Shown here: positions 55,220 to 64,000 of the stretch, in pieces | Layout: each line of letters opens with the position of its first letter | How positions within the stretch are numbered: position 1 is the stretch's first letter | NCBI RefSeq assembly: GCF_002154695.1 | Contig: NZ_MTAV01000146.1 | Span: 1-64,000, forward strand | Direction: 5' to 3' | DNA length: 64,000 bases | Origin: Nostoc sp. T09 | GTDB lineage: Bacteria; Cyanobacteriota; Cyanobacteriia; Cyanobacteriales; Nostocaceae | Position numbers and translations under genes: made by a program | Notes under the pieces: model-generated | What the model was told of the DNA's origin: nothing | The model's database searches: none | Seen by the model: only the letters and a program-made list of their open reading frames with translations

Positions 55220-56059
55220 ATGTCAATACCACTGCTTGAATATTCACCAACCACACAAAATCAGCGTGTAGAGGGCTACGAAGTGCCCAACGAAGATACA
55301 CCGATAAATTATCGGTTGGCAGATGCTACTTCAGATAAAGATATTGATGGGATTATCTGGGCAGCATATCGACAAATTTTTAGCGAACACTTAATTATCC
55401 AGAGAAATCGTCAAAAAAACTTAGAATCTCAACTGCGGAATCGGGCAATTAACGTCAGAGATTTTATCCGTGGATTAGGTAAGTCTGAAGTCTACCGCAC
55501 ACAAGTAGCAGATCTCAACTCTAACTACCGCCTAGTTGATATCACATTGAAGCGGTTTTTAGGACGCGCTGCTTATAACAAAGACGAAGAAATTGCCTGG
55601 TCAATCGTGATTGGCACTAAGGGATTGCATGGTTTTATTGACGCACTATTAGACAGTGACGAGTACCGCCAGAACTTTGGTGATGACATCGTACCTTTCC
55701 AGCGCCGTCGTTTCAAAGACCGTCCCTTTAATTTAGTTAACCCCCGGTATGCTTCATACTGGCGCGATCGCCAGACATTGACGTATTTAGGAGGTCGATC
55801 TTTCTATCAGGCCCGCACCAGTGGCTCTTTAACCAAAGAAGATATTCGTCAGGCTATCCCCTCTAATTTCTTAGCATTAGCAGGACAAATTCTTCCCAAC
55901 GAACGTAACTATCAGCGAACGATTGCGACAGTAACGTCGCAAATCAAAAATATACAAATCCCGGATAATAGCCGCGAACCAGTTACAGAACAACCAACAG
56001 TGAAACCTACAGCTGTTGCTCTGCCTTATCGCTATATTCCCGGAAATCGGACAACTTAG
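55220..56059 (+). CDS. cpcG1: Rod-core linker CpcG1
   Basis: 279 residues from ATG 55220; the frame opens at TTG 55184 but MSIPLLEYSPTTQNQRVEGYEVP is the family start. PBS linker domain (about 20-190: [62 protein letters not shown] in parts) and a variable C-terminus without a CpcD domain. It connects phycocyanin rods to the allophycocyanin core. First of three cpcG paralogues; length equals the CpcG1 I recall from Anabaena PCC 7120. Confidence 0.93.
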   Translation: MSIPLLEYSPTTQNQRVEGYEVPNEDTPINYRLADATSDKDIDGIIWAAYRQIFSEHLIIQRNRQKNLESQLRNRAINVRDFIRGLGKSEVYRTQVADLNSNYRLVDITLKRFLGRAAYNKDEEIAWSIVIGTKGLHGFIDALLDSDEYRQNFGDDIVPFQRRRFKDRPFNLVNPRYASYWRDRQTLTYLGGRSFYQARTSGSLTKEDIRQAIPSNFLALAGQILPNERNYQRTIATVTSQIKNIQIPDNSREPVTEQPTVKPTAVALPYRYIPGNRTT

Positions 56060-56124
56060 GGCAGGAATCAAGGTTAAAAGTCAAGATTCATTAGCAATAA
56101 GACAACTGACAACAACCATTAACT

Positions 56125-56868
56125 ATGTCAATTCCTTTACTAGAATACAAACCCAGTTCCCAAAACCAGCGTGTCCCTGGTTACGAAGTTCCTAACGAAG
56201 ATACTCCCAGGACTTACCGCATCGAGGACTATGCTTTTGAAGGTGAAATCGAAGAATTAATTTGGGCCGCCTATCGCCAAGTTTTCAGCGAACACGTCAT
56301 CCTCAAATTCTATCGTCAGAGCTATTTAGAATCCCAGTTGAAGAATAAAGCAATTAGCGTGCGCGACTTCATCCGGGGTTTGGCTAAATCAGAGGCTTTC
56401 AAGGATTTAGTAATCAAGGCTAACTCCAACTACCGCCTCGTAGAATTAGCCCTCAAACGGCTTTTAGGTCGTGCGCCTTACAGCAAAGACGAAGAAATTG
56501 CTTGGTCAATCAAGATTGCAACCCTTGGTTGGGATGGTTTTGTCGATGCTTTGCTAGATTCTCAAGAGTATCAAAGTAACTTTGGTGAGAATATAGTTCC
56601 CTACCAACGACGTCGCTATAAAGATAGACCTTTTAATCTGGTGACACCCCGCTACGGCAACTACTGGCGTGACAAGCTAGAAAACGGACGTTATAAATGG
56701 GGTGATATCAATAACTTCTTGGATATGGCGAATTCCATCGCTATTAGGACAGTTACCTATACACCAGTTAGCATCGCAAACATCAAAATTCCCGACACCA
56801 CCAGAGAAACTACACCGCAAGGTATTCCCCTTTCCATAAATACCAGCGCTAATTTCCCTGTACGATGA
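56125..56868 (+). CDS. cpcG2: Rod-core linker CpcG2
   Basis: 247 residues with the same MSIPLLEYKPSSQNQRVPGYEVP start and linker domain ([58 protein letters not shown]). The C-terminal 50 residues differ from CpcG1. No transmembrane helix, so it is not the membrane-type CpcL. 65 bp after cpcG1. Confidence 0.92.
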   Translation: MSIPLLEYKPSSQNQRVPGYEVPNEDTPRTYRIEDYAFEGEIEELIWAAYRQVFSEHVILKFYRQSYLESQLKNKAISVRDFIRGLAKSEAFKDLVIKANSNYRLVELALKRLLGRAPYSKDEEIAWSIKIATLGWDGFVDALLDSQEYQSNFGENIVPYQRRRYKDRPFNLVTPRYGNYWRDKLENGRYKWGDINNFLDMANSIAIRTVTYTPVSIANIKIPDTTRETTPQGIPLSINTSANFPVR

Positions 56869-56982
56869 ACCGAATGCGAGACAATAAATAAAGAATGAAT
56901 GAGGAGTTTGAGTTATCAAGCCTCTTTCAGTTTTCATCAGCTAGCTCTTTGTTTAATTTGTTAATAAAAGGAACAACGCAGC

Positions 56983-57750
56983 ATGGCACTGCCATTACTT
57001 CAATACAAACCAAGCAGTCAAAACCACCGAGTCAAAAGCTTTGGCGTCGCTGATCTAGATGACGATTCACCATATATCTACCGAATCGAAGATGTCAGTT
57101 CCTACACTGATATCCAGAATATTATTTGGGCTGCTTATCGTCAGGTATTCAGCGAACATGAGATTCTCAAATTTAATCGCCAAAAAAACTTTGAATCTCA
57201 ACTGAAAAATGGCTCCTTGTCAGTAAGGGACTTTATTCGGGGTTTAGCTAAATCTGAGGCTTTCTATCGTTTAGTTGTCTCGGTTAATAACAACTACCGT
57301 CTAGTAGACATTACTCTGAAGCGCTTGTTAGGCCGTTCTGCTTATAACAAAGACGAAGAAATTGCTTGGTCAATTGTTATCGGTACTAAGGGTTTCAGCG
57401 GCTTTGTTGATGCCATTGTGGACAGCGAAGAGTACACTCAAGCCTTTGGTGAGAATACTGTACCCTACCAACGCAAGCGCTTAGAAGGTCGTCCCCATAA
57501 CTTGGTAACTCCTCGCTACGGCGAAGACTTCCAAGAAAAAGTTGGCACCGTTACAACAGACTGGCGCTTTACCTTGGACAAATTCTATTCACGCAAGTTC
57601 CAAGAAAAACGCCTACCAGAAGGCGATCCACGGAAATTTGCGGATGTGGCAGCCGCAATTGGTGCTCAAGGTAACTACGCACAAAGAGTATCTGCGTTTA
57701 ACATCGATTATCTCAACGCAGTGCCTTACCGTGGTGGTAGCAGACGCTAG
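56983..57750 (+). CDS. cpcG4: Rod-core linker CpcG (third copy, CpcG4-like)
   Basis: 255 residues starting [21 protein letters not shown]; linker domain as in the other copies ([42 protein letters not shown]) and a distinct C-terminus ([18 protein letters not shown]). From length it fits CpcG4 better than the shorter CpcG3; Anabaena PCC 7120 has four copies, so one appears to be absent here. Last gene of the operon. Confidence 0.82.
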   Translation: MALPLLQYKPSSQNHRVKSFGVADLDDDSPYIYRIEDVSSYTDIQNIIWAAYRQVFSEHEILKFNRQKNFESQLKNGSLSVRDFIRGLAKSEAFYRLVVSVNNNYRLVDITLKRLLGRSAYNKDEEIAWSIVIGTKGFSGFVDAIVDSEEYTQAFGENTVPYQRKRLEGRPHNLVTPRYGEDFQEKVGTVTTDWRFTLDKFYSRKFQEKRLPEGDPRKFADVAAAIGAQGNYAQRVSAFNIDYLNAVPYRGGSRR

Positions 57751-57779
57751 GATTTAAAATCCGATCGCCTAAAATTTTA

Positions 57780-57873
57780 TACTGGGTCTAGTTTCCGCGT
57801 TGATGTGACCGCTAGTTTGCAGTTTAGCTGTTAGCTAGGTGTGATATTAAGTGGAGATTAGACCCAGTAGTTT
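57780..57873 (+). terminator. Possible terminator of the cpc operon
   Basis: TACTGGGTCTA (57780-57790) and TAGACCCAGTA (57859-57869) are perfect 11-bp inverted repeats with a 68-nt loop, followed by GTTTT. Long-loop design makes it a weaker candidate than a compact terminator. The rest of 57874-58028 shows no gene. Confidence 0.45.
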
Positions 57874-58028
57874 TACTTGGTGAAGATAGAATCATTAAGA
57901 TTCACGGCACAACAAACAATTCGATTGTGCGATCGCGATCGGTTTATTAACGTTAAATACAATAAATAAGCAGTATCACAGTGCATTGGAGTAGATAGAT
58001 ATCAGCCAATAGTGTAGAGGTTGGTTAT

Positions 58029-59984
58029 CTAAGAATTGTTTGTACTGGAACCTAACTCTTCGTTATTAATATCAATAACCTTTTGAATCGATTGCTTGAC
58101 TTTTTCTTCTGTCAAACTTTGCCAGAAATATAATTTTTCCGGCAGTTTTGCAACATCTAGTAGAGAACTGTGCTGCATAACAGCTTGTAGCCGCTGCAAT
58201 GCTATTTCTTCCAGTTCTTTTAAGTGTTCTCTGCTGAGAAACCATTCTCCTGGAGAACTACAGTCCTCCATTTTATATTTACCTTGTTCCTGAATCAAAA
58301 TTGTAATTTCACTAACAATTGTAGATACAGCATTACTATTTGACATTGCATGTTTCAATGTTTCAAACCGTTCTTGTTCATTGATCCGACGTAACAGTTG
58401 CGCGATAATACGCTCAACTCTGATGTCAGTTCCTAAATCAAATATGCCGTCAGGTTGATCTTCCGAACGTAGAAGATGATCGCCTACATCAAAAAAAGCT
58501 TGGACAATTGAAGCAATACAATTTAAAGGAATTGCTGTTTCAGTATAATCCTCAAGCTGTTCCAGAAAAGCCCTTGCTTGGGTTATACCATCAGGACGTT
58601 TTTGATTAGCAAGTTCTACCAGCTTTTCCCCAAATGCTTTTGGATCGCAAGCTAAGGTAAGAACAGCTTTCACTTCTATCTCCGAGAATTTACCTTCTGT
58701 TAAGTTCAGACGAAAATAGTTAGCAAACGTTTCTAGGCTACATATACGCAGGTATTTGCGCCATATTGACTCATGTTTTGCATCGTAGTAAGTATTACAA
58801 TAAACAGCCTCTAACTTAGGAAAAAGACGCATTAACAGCCGTTTAATTGGTTCTTTATCTTCATCTTCTGTTTGAGCTAGCCACGAATTATGAAAATGTT
58901 TTAGTTCGTCTACGGTAGGAATTGAAGAACCTTGAGGATCTGAATATCCAGCAAAAAATTGAGGATTTTTACGGATTATGTCATAAATCGCTGGACGAAA
59001 GACTCGCAGCGATTCAATCGCCACAATGTCGGCTGGATTCACTTCACCTTGAGCCACTGGATATGTCACGGTTAAGGTGTTGGTCAGACGAACAATGTCA
59101 CGGGGTGTATTAATAAAATGGTCTATACCTTGAGAGTAAATATTACTCCAGTGGGTAGCATCAAATATCTGCTTTGGTGTATCAGCAAATATAATATTGA
59201 GTTTTTCAAAAAGCAGCCTACGAAGTAAAGTTTTGTCTGGAAGTGGTAATTCAAAAGCTGCTTGAATAATTTTCTCAAGATAAACGTCTCCGGGTATATT
59301 CTGCGTCTCCGAAATAATTTTGTGGATAACTTCTTGATTGAAGGCTAGAACATAAACAACATTATCAAAATTAGGAATTGCCTTCAGCAGGCGAAATAGC
59401 TGCATAATATCGTCACTATTAAGCCTGTCAATTTCATCAATAGCGACCACTATTCGCGGATGTTTATCTTCCAGTGTTTCTTCCAGGTCTTCTTTTAATT
59501 CAGAAATATCTTTTTCTTTATTATCAAATAATTTGACTACCGCTTTACCAGCTTGAGCGTAAGGAACAGGAATTTCAGAAACAGCTTTTACAAAATCGGC
59601 TATTCGTTTTCTAAAGCCTTGAGGAACAGCTTTCAATTGGCTCAAACTGATCTGTAATTGATTAACGAAGCGTCTTGTAATATCTTCATCTCCAGTAAAT
59701 AACCAAGGATTAAAAGGAACGATAATAGGTTGTTCGTTTTCTGGCTTGTCCTTAAGGTAGTGAACTAAGAAATTTAACAGTGTTGATTTGCCAAATCCCC
59801 AAGGCCCATAAATTGCAATAACGAAGCCTTCGGGAAAATTCATTTTGCAAATACTGTCTGCTAGGTGTCTAGCAAAGGCTGCGTATCCTAATCGATCGTA
59901 TTTTGGGTTTGTTAAAGGATTGTCTGCAAATTGCTCATTTATATTCTCAGTTTCGCTGTCTGAATGACTCGTGATTTCAACCAT
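58029..59984 (-). CDS. KAP-family P-loop NTPase
   Basis: 651 residues. Walker A GPWGFGKST at residues 60-68 and Walker B RIVVAIDEIDRLN near 178, with VPFNPWLFTGD between them, the hallmark of KAP NTPases (named after Kidins220/ARMS and PifA). Here no transmembrane segment interrupts the NTPase, unlike many members. The C-terminal 330 residues are helical with no known domain. PifA-type members block phage growth, so an anti-phage or stress-surveillance role is possible but unproven. Stand-alone gene with a terminator-flanked boundary upstream. Confidence 0.87.
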   Translation of the reverse strand: MVEITSHSDSETENINEQFADNPLTNPKYDRLGYAAFARHLADSICKMNFPEGFVIAIYGPWGFGKSTLLNFLVHYLKDKPENEQPIIVPFNPWLFTGDEDITRRFVNQLQISLSQLKAVPQGFRKRIADFVKAVSEIPVPYAQAGKAVVKLFDNKEKDISELKEDLEETLEDKHPRIVVAIDEIDRLNSDDIMQLFRLLKAIPNFDNVVYVLAFNQEVIHKIISETQNIPGDVYLEKIIQAAFELPLPDKTLLRRLLFEKLNIIFADTPKQIFDATHWSNIYSQGIDHFINTPRDIVRLTNTLTVTYPVAQGEVNPADIVAIESLRVFRPAIYDIIRKNPQFFAGYSDPQGSSIPTVDELKHFHNSWLAQTEDEDKEPIKRLLMRLFPKLEAVYCNTYYDAKHESIWRKYLRICSLETFANYFRLNLTEGKFSEIEVKAVLTLACDPKAFGEKLVELANQKRPDGITQARAFLEQLEDYTETAIPLNCIASIVQAFFDVGDHLLRSEDQPDGIFDLGTDIRVERIIAQLLRRINEQERFETLKHAMSNSNAVSTIVSEITILIQEQGKYKMEDCSSPGEWFLSREHLKELEEIALQRLQAVMQHSSLLDVAKLPEKLYFWQSLTEEKVKQSIQKVIDINNEELGSSTNNS

Positions 59985-60032
59985 TAGACTTCCCCTCTGT
60001 AGCTATTTCGCATCATGCAGCATAAAAAAAAG

Positions 60033-60063
60033 AAATCCTTCCCTCTCAAGGAAGGAAGGATTT
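60033..60063 (-). terminator. Intrinsic terminator downstream of MFS gene
   Basis: AAATCCTTCC / GGAAGGATTT 10-bp perfect stem; reading on the minus strand it is followed by CTTTTTTT. It separates the MFS gene (60443) from the KAP gene (start 59984). The gap 60064-60442 carries pyrimidine-rich dispersed sequence and no supported gene. Confidence 0.8.
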
Positions 60064-60442
60064 TGTTAGTGATACCAATTCATAAAAAATTGTTGTGTCA
60101 GATACTGCACCTGCGGAGGGTTTTTATTCATGTGTTGCTGGGATAACCATGATGAAATGCATACATCAATCATGAATGAACAAAAGGAATAGAAATTATG
60201 ATTTAGTCAGAAACTCTTTGTTTCTACCCTCTAGCTTGAAAATAAGGCAGGAGGCAGAAGGAAGGATTAATATTTTCATCCTTGGTTGTGCCAAAATCTG
60301 GGGTGAATGGCTGACTTGAAAGTGCTGAGTGCTGAGTTGAGAGTTAGAAGTTATTCTCCTTGTCACCTCATCCCCTTGTCCCCCTTTCATACATGGCGAT
60401 GAAATTTTTTCATCGGGACTGCCTTTTTCCCGCCAACTCAAA

Positions 60443-61912
60443 TTAAGCTGCCATTTTCTCTGTTGAAACTAACTCTGCTTTGGGTTTAAAGGGCAGGATT
60501 TTTTCCATCAAATGAGCAATAGGCTTACTGCGTGGTTCTCGAACAAATACTAGGGGCAACAGTGCGATTAATCGCAAAGCAGCGGAAAGGGCAAATAGTC
60601 CGGGTAAGCCACCGATAATATCTAGCTGGGTTAGAAAACCACCAGTTGCCGAACCTAAACCACCACTAACACCAGTAACAGCTGCGGCGATCGCAAAATA
60701 CTGAGAAGGACGATCCAGTGGAGCCATTTCCATCTGAATATTACTGTTACACAAATCGATTGCTGCTCCGAAACCACCAGATATCATGTGTATCATAGGT
60801 AGCCATATCCACACAGAAATTGAGTCAGTCCCAGCACCCAGCCAGAATAAAGGTGTGACTGCTATTAAAACGCCAACTAACAATAGCAGTGGACGATTTC
60901 CTACCTTATCTGCCAACTTACCCCAAAGTACCAGCATGACTAAGTTAGCCCCAGCAATCAAACTGGCGTAAATCGTGACTGTAGTCAGTTCTAAACTCAA
61001 ATTTTCCAGCATGTAAAGGTTAAAAAACGGGGCGCTGAGGTTCATGGCGAATGTCCACACGCCAACATAGAGCAGAAACTTCAAGAAGTTGCTGTCTTTT
61101 AGGATGCTGAATGTTTTGGGTTGGGCGCTGTCGGGATTTTCCTCATGTTGAGACGAAGCTTTGCCAGAGCGATAAACTTGCGGATTTACATCCACCATCC
61201 AAAACTGACAAGCCAAACTGATTAGGCCGATGATGACGCCTAGGAACAAAAGTACGCCGTAACCTTGAATTCCACCACCGGGCCAGACCGAGATACCATA
61301 GCCAAGGACAGGTATAGACAAGAGATTAGCCAAGCTAGCGGCACTATTACGCAAGCCAAAATAACGCCCTCGCAAGGAAGGGGGAACCAAAGCAGCCATC
61401 CAGCTAAACCAAGCACAACCACCTAAGGCTCCCAGGATATTAGTAATTAAAATTATTCCCAGCGTCCAAGTTACTAACTGGTGAGATTTAGTGTCAGAAT
61501 AGCAGAACCAGGCAATACCCCCTACTAAAATCAACCACAGCAGTCTGGAAGGACCAAAAATTGCCAGAGTATACCAATGGCGGCTGGAAGTGCGATCGGC
61601 CAGGTAGGCTCCTAGTGGTTGTAAGAAATTCACCAGTAGAGGAATTGAAGATAGTAGGCCAATTTCTACTGGGGTAGCACCCAGCTGGAGTAAGAAGTTA
61701 ACCAGCAATACACCACCAGTAATGTTAGAAAAAATCGTGGCAAACACTCCATCAATAGTGGATGCCTTTAAGCTAGTGCGAGTAGCTTGCTTAGAAATTT
61801 TCGGCGGCGAGTCTGTCTTGAGTATTGGTGCTGATGCTGGCAGGGGCTTGATTACTTCTATAGGAGGCGAGTATTCTAGTAGTTCTTCAGCAGAGGGAGA
61901 TACAGTCTTCAC
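60443..61912 (-). CDS. MFS transporter
   Basis: 489 residues. After a 45-residue soluble N-terminus (Pro/Ser-rich) come about twelve hydrophobic helices; the segment GAYLADRTSSRHWY after helix 2 is the MFS loop 2-3 motif, and ANLVMLVLWGKLADKVGNRP is its counterpart in the second half. The ISGGFGAAIDLCNSNIQMEMAP stretch is typical of a cyanobacterial MFS group of unknown substrate. Complete, unlike the MFS gene at 44. No operon partner; 458-bp upstream gap. Confidence 0.86.
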   Translation of the reverse strand: MKTVSPSAEELLEYSPPIEVIKPLPASAPILKTDSPPKISKQATRTSLKASTIDGVFATIFSNITGGVLLVNFLLQLGATPVEIGLLSSIPLLVNFLQPLGAYLADRTSSRHWYTLAIFGPSRLLWLILVGGIAWFCYSDTKSHQLVTWTLGIILITNILGALGGCAWFSWMAALVPPSLRGRYFGLRNSAASLANLLSIPVLGYGISVWPGGGIQGYGVLLFLGVIIGLISLACQFWMVDVNPQVYRSGKASSQHEENPDSAQPKTFSILKDSNFLKFLLYVGVWTFAMNLSAPFFNLYMLENLSLELTTVTIYASLIAGANLVMLVLWGKLADKVGNRPLLLLVGVLIAVTPLFWLGAGTDSISVWIWLPMIHMISGGFGAAIDLCNSNIQMEMAPLDRPSQYFAIAAAVTGVSGGLGSATGGFLTQLDIIGGLPGLFALSAALRLIALLPLVFVREPRSKPIAHLMEKILPFKPKAELVSTEKMAA

Positions 61913-62353
61913 TAGAGGAAAATCTTATTAGTTATGGGAGTTAGATAAGTAGGGGTAACCCACCTGTGTCGGTGGTTATAAACTGACAATAAGCTGGCAA
62001 TTAACGCTGAGTAAGAGCCAAAAGAATGATAGATTTTTCAATCTATCGAAACAAAACTTTAAATACAATATTCTACCTAAAGACTCTTCACAAAATACTG
62101 CCAAAGGATAGTTACTATTGGATAAGGCAAAAAAATTACCCAAGGTTTCAAGTGATTTTCCCAGCAATTTCGAGTAGAAGTTTGCTGCTTGTTATTCCAA
62201 TACCTAAGTATTCTCTATTTTGATAATATTACAAATTATCAAGAATATTATAATTCTGTTTAAACTTCCCTCTGCTCTAAAACTGAAGCCAAATAAAGCT
62301 GTGGCTACATGAAATAGACTTGTGGTTTATTCGCTTTTCTATTTTGCCTTGTT
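61913..62353. other. Intergenic, no gene
   Basis: 441 bp of AT-rich sequence between the MFS gene and the AAA-like gene, both on the minus strand. Open frames on both strands here have no family resemblance. Confidence 0.45.
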
Positions 62354-64000
62354 TTATTTAATACCATCACAAATGTGACGATCGCTTTCTCTAATTTCTG
62401 TACTGGTTTGTAGGTATTCCCGCAGCAAATGACATCCATCGGTTAGCGGTTCTACTTCAGAAATTTGTTCTGACTGCCACTGAGACTTTTGTAGTTGAGC
62501 CGCTTGTGGATTCGATACAACTCTATATACAGCTTGTTGAAGTACTCGATCTACCTCAAGTTCTAGGTTAGCATCAACTGCCTCTACTTTTTGGAGCGAT
62601 CGCTTAGCCCGAATTGAATCAATCAACGCCTTAAGCGGTTGGTTAGCTGCGAAATGTCCCTGAGATGATGAAATCAGTGCTTCAATCTCACCTAATCTTG
62701 CTTGACGAACATTTACAGATGCTTGACGATATTGCGAGAGTGTCGATAGCCATAACCACAAGAAGATGACGAACTTAATAGTCATCCCGGTAGTTAAAAA
62801 GGCAAGAATGCGATTGGCTCGTCGCTGCTGTCGGATACGCTTTTGCTCTACTGCTAATCGTGCTTCTACTTCTTTGGCTCGTGCGGCTTCCAGAGTCCTC
62901 TCGATTTCCTGACTATCCAATTGTTGACTTGCTGCTAAAAATTGATAGTCCCAATCGCTCAATCGTTTATCCTGCGACCATTGTTGAGCATCTTTAAGAG
63001 CCTTTCCTCGCAGCAGTCGAGATTCGTCGATTCTTCCAGAAGCCATCCAAGCATCAAATGCTTGGGAATATGGACGGAGATTATTTAGTTGTTGCTTAAC
63101 CCAAGCCAGGTTAAAAATAGTTCGATAAATGGGATTGGTAATTTTTAAATAACCTTGATGCTTAACAACCAACCCACTCAGTAATAACTCAATTTGTTCG
63201 CGACCATCATCTATATGAATATCAGCATATTGTAGAAGTTGCTGATAGACACTCAGCAATCGCCCTGTTAGTTGCTCATTCCATAACAAGCGATCGCGGA
63301 TGGTACGCAAATGCTCTGGTTCGTCTTGTAATTCCCAGTTATTTATGATCAGAGATTTTACGAAATTTTCTACCCAAAATGCTTCTGTCCCTGGAGGAAT
63401 AACAATTATTCCTTCTTTGTCTGGATGCATCTGGCTCATTTTTAACATTACATTACACAGTTTTTGTGTAAGAAACGGTTGTCCACCTGTCCAAGCGAGG
63501 ATTTCTTTTAAAACAATCTGAGGACGCTCTACCCTTTTTTGAAATCCTCCTATCAATGGCGTAGCTTCATCTAACTTAAATCCTTCTAGTTCAATTGCTT
63601 TCCCAATATTAAAAGGTGTTTTTGTTGGTTCTTGAATTAAGTAAGATGGTGTAGCAACTCCAAAAATAGCAAAGGTAATACGGTTATACTCTGGATTAAT
63701 AGCTCTTTGGTTATAGCAAAATCTAATTAGTGAAAAAAAGTCATCAACTGAAAACTTTAGATTCAGGATACTATCGACTTCATCTATAAAAATGAATATT
63801 TTTTGATCGGGAAAATGAATCAGCAATAATTCTTCAATAAATAGTTTTAACTTTTGTACAAAAGAAATATCTGCTTTTTCATTCCACCAAGATTTTAAAT
63901 TAATTTTTCCTAATAAATTAAATTCTGTCCATAAATCGCCAACAATCCCCTTGTACCATTGCAGTGGAGTAATACTCTCACTCCCCATAATACTTAAATC
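62354..64000 (-). CDS. AAA-like/WD40-associated protein, 5' end outside window, WD repeats deleted
   Basis: 549 codons are visible; the frame stays open through position 64000, so the start and the Walker A motif lie beyond the window (a Met at 63988 is internal: the preceding DLSIMGSESITPLQWY fits the family interior). Visible parts: Walker B IFIFIDEVDSIL, the winged-helix region GGQPFLTQKLCNVML, a coiled coil (EAARAKEVEARLAVEQKRIRQ), one transmembrane helix (ILAFLTTGMTIKFVIFLWLWL in part), then LQQAVYRV. Normally several WD40 repeats follow; here the sequence jumps to GCHLLREYLQTSTEIRESDR and HICDGI, the usual extreme C-terminus after the propeller. Likely an internal deletion. Possible signalling or STAND-like NTPase. 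Confidence 0.82.
   Translation of the reverse strand, partial: DLSIMGSESITPLQWYKGIVGDLWTEFNLLGKINLKSWWNEKADISFVQKLKLFIEELLLIHFPDQKIFIFIDEVDSILNLKFSVDDFFSLIRFCYNQRAINPEYNRITFAIFGVATPSYLIQEPTKTPFNIGKAIELEGFKLDEATPLIGGFQKRVERPQIVLKEILAWTGGQPFLTQKLCNVMLKMSQMHPDKEGIIVIPPGTEAFWVENFVKSLIINNWELQDEPEHLRTIRDRLLWNEQLTGRLLSVYQQLLQYADIHIDDGREQIELLLSGLVVKHQGYLKITNPIYRTIFNLAWVKQQLNNLRPYSQAFDAWMASGRIDESRLLRGKALKDAQQWSQDKRLSDWDYQFLAASQQLDSQEIERTLEAARAKEVEARLAVEQKRIRQQRRANRILAFLTTGMTIKFVIFLWLWLSTLSQYRQASVNVRQARLGEIEALISSSQGHFAANQPLKALIDSIRAKRSLQKVEAVDANLELEVDRVLQQAVYRVVSNPQAAQLQKSQWQSEQISEVEPLTDGCHLLREYLQTSTEIRESDRHICDGIK

Noticed and set aside
60196-60441. 81-codon minus-strand frame after the MFS gene
   Set aside because: Made of common pyrimidine-rich repeat sequence; no start signal or homologous pattern.

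Overview
The window looks like chromosome from a filamentous, heterocyst-type cyanobacterium of the Nostoc/Anabaena group. The evidence is a cpcBACDEF-cpcG phycobilisome operon with pec genes just upstream, frequent GCGATCGC (HIP1) octamers, sucrose synthase, a PATAN-receiver (PatA-type) regulator, an 11-kDa-class manganese catalase neighbourhood, a high-light-inducible protein with an HLR1 box, and many short dispersed repeats of the Nostoc kind. All identifications come from reading translations and motifs; no database search was run.

Layout. 1-5 kb: a minus-strand redox/detoxification group (MFS transporter lacking its C-terminus, nitroreductase, old yellow enzyme, SDR, thioredoxin) facing a divergent ArsR-type regulator across a 21-bp palindrome. 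5-15 kb: a hypothetical protein, a MITE-like element, a truncated high-light-inducible protein with an intact HLR1-like promoter box, a creatininase-family amidohydrolase, a possible Yfr2-like small RNA, a LysR regulator divergent to an aspartoacylase, a DUF3891 protein, Mn-catalase, a GlsB-type membrane protein, an APC permease and a lipoprotein-anchored methyltransferase, then radical-SAM HemN. 16.8-27 kb: a minus-strand island that reads as a complete fatty-acid beta-oxidation set (lipase-like hydrolase, acyl-CoA synthetase-like, FadN-type bifunctional enzyme, thiolase, FadE), unusual for cyanobacteria. 27-39 kb: a 21-bp tandem repeat array, a 56-residue Psb34-like protein, a GH57/DUF3536 glycoside hydrolase, a structured intergenic RNA candidate, a Ca2+/H+ antiporter, two peptidoglycan-binding-domain proteins, sucrose synthase and tRNA-His. 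39-47 kb: DUF4359 protein, a zinc-ribbon/kinase/GUN4 fusion, sirohydrochlorin chelatase and uroporphyrinogen methyltransferase, a PatA-type regulator with a receiver that has lost its phospho-acceptor Asp, decayed TPR and Uma2-like remnants, and an RluD-type pseudouridine synthase. 47.6-57.8 kb: the phycobilisome rod region. 58-64 kb: a KAP P-loop NTPase, an MFS transporter and the 3' part of an AAA-like/WD40-type protein whose propeller appears deleted.

The two most notable systems are (i) the fatty-acid degradation island and (ii) the phycoerythrocyanin locus, where pecB and most of pecA are missing and only the last 64 codons of pecA remain, yet the linker pecC and the isomerising lyase genes pecE and pecF are intact, including the PecF NHCQGN motif.
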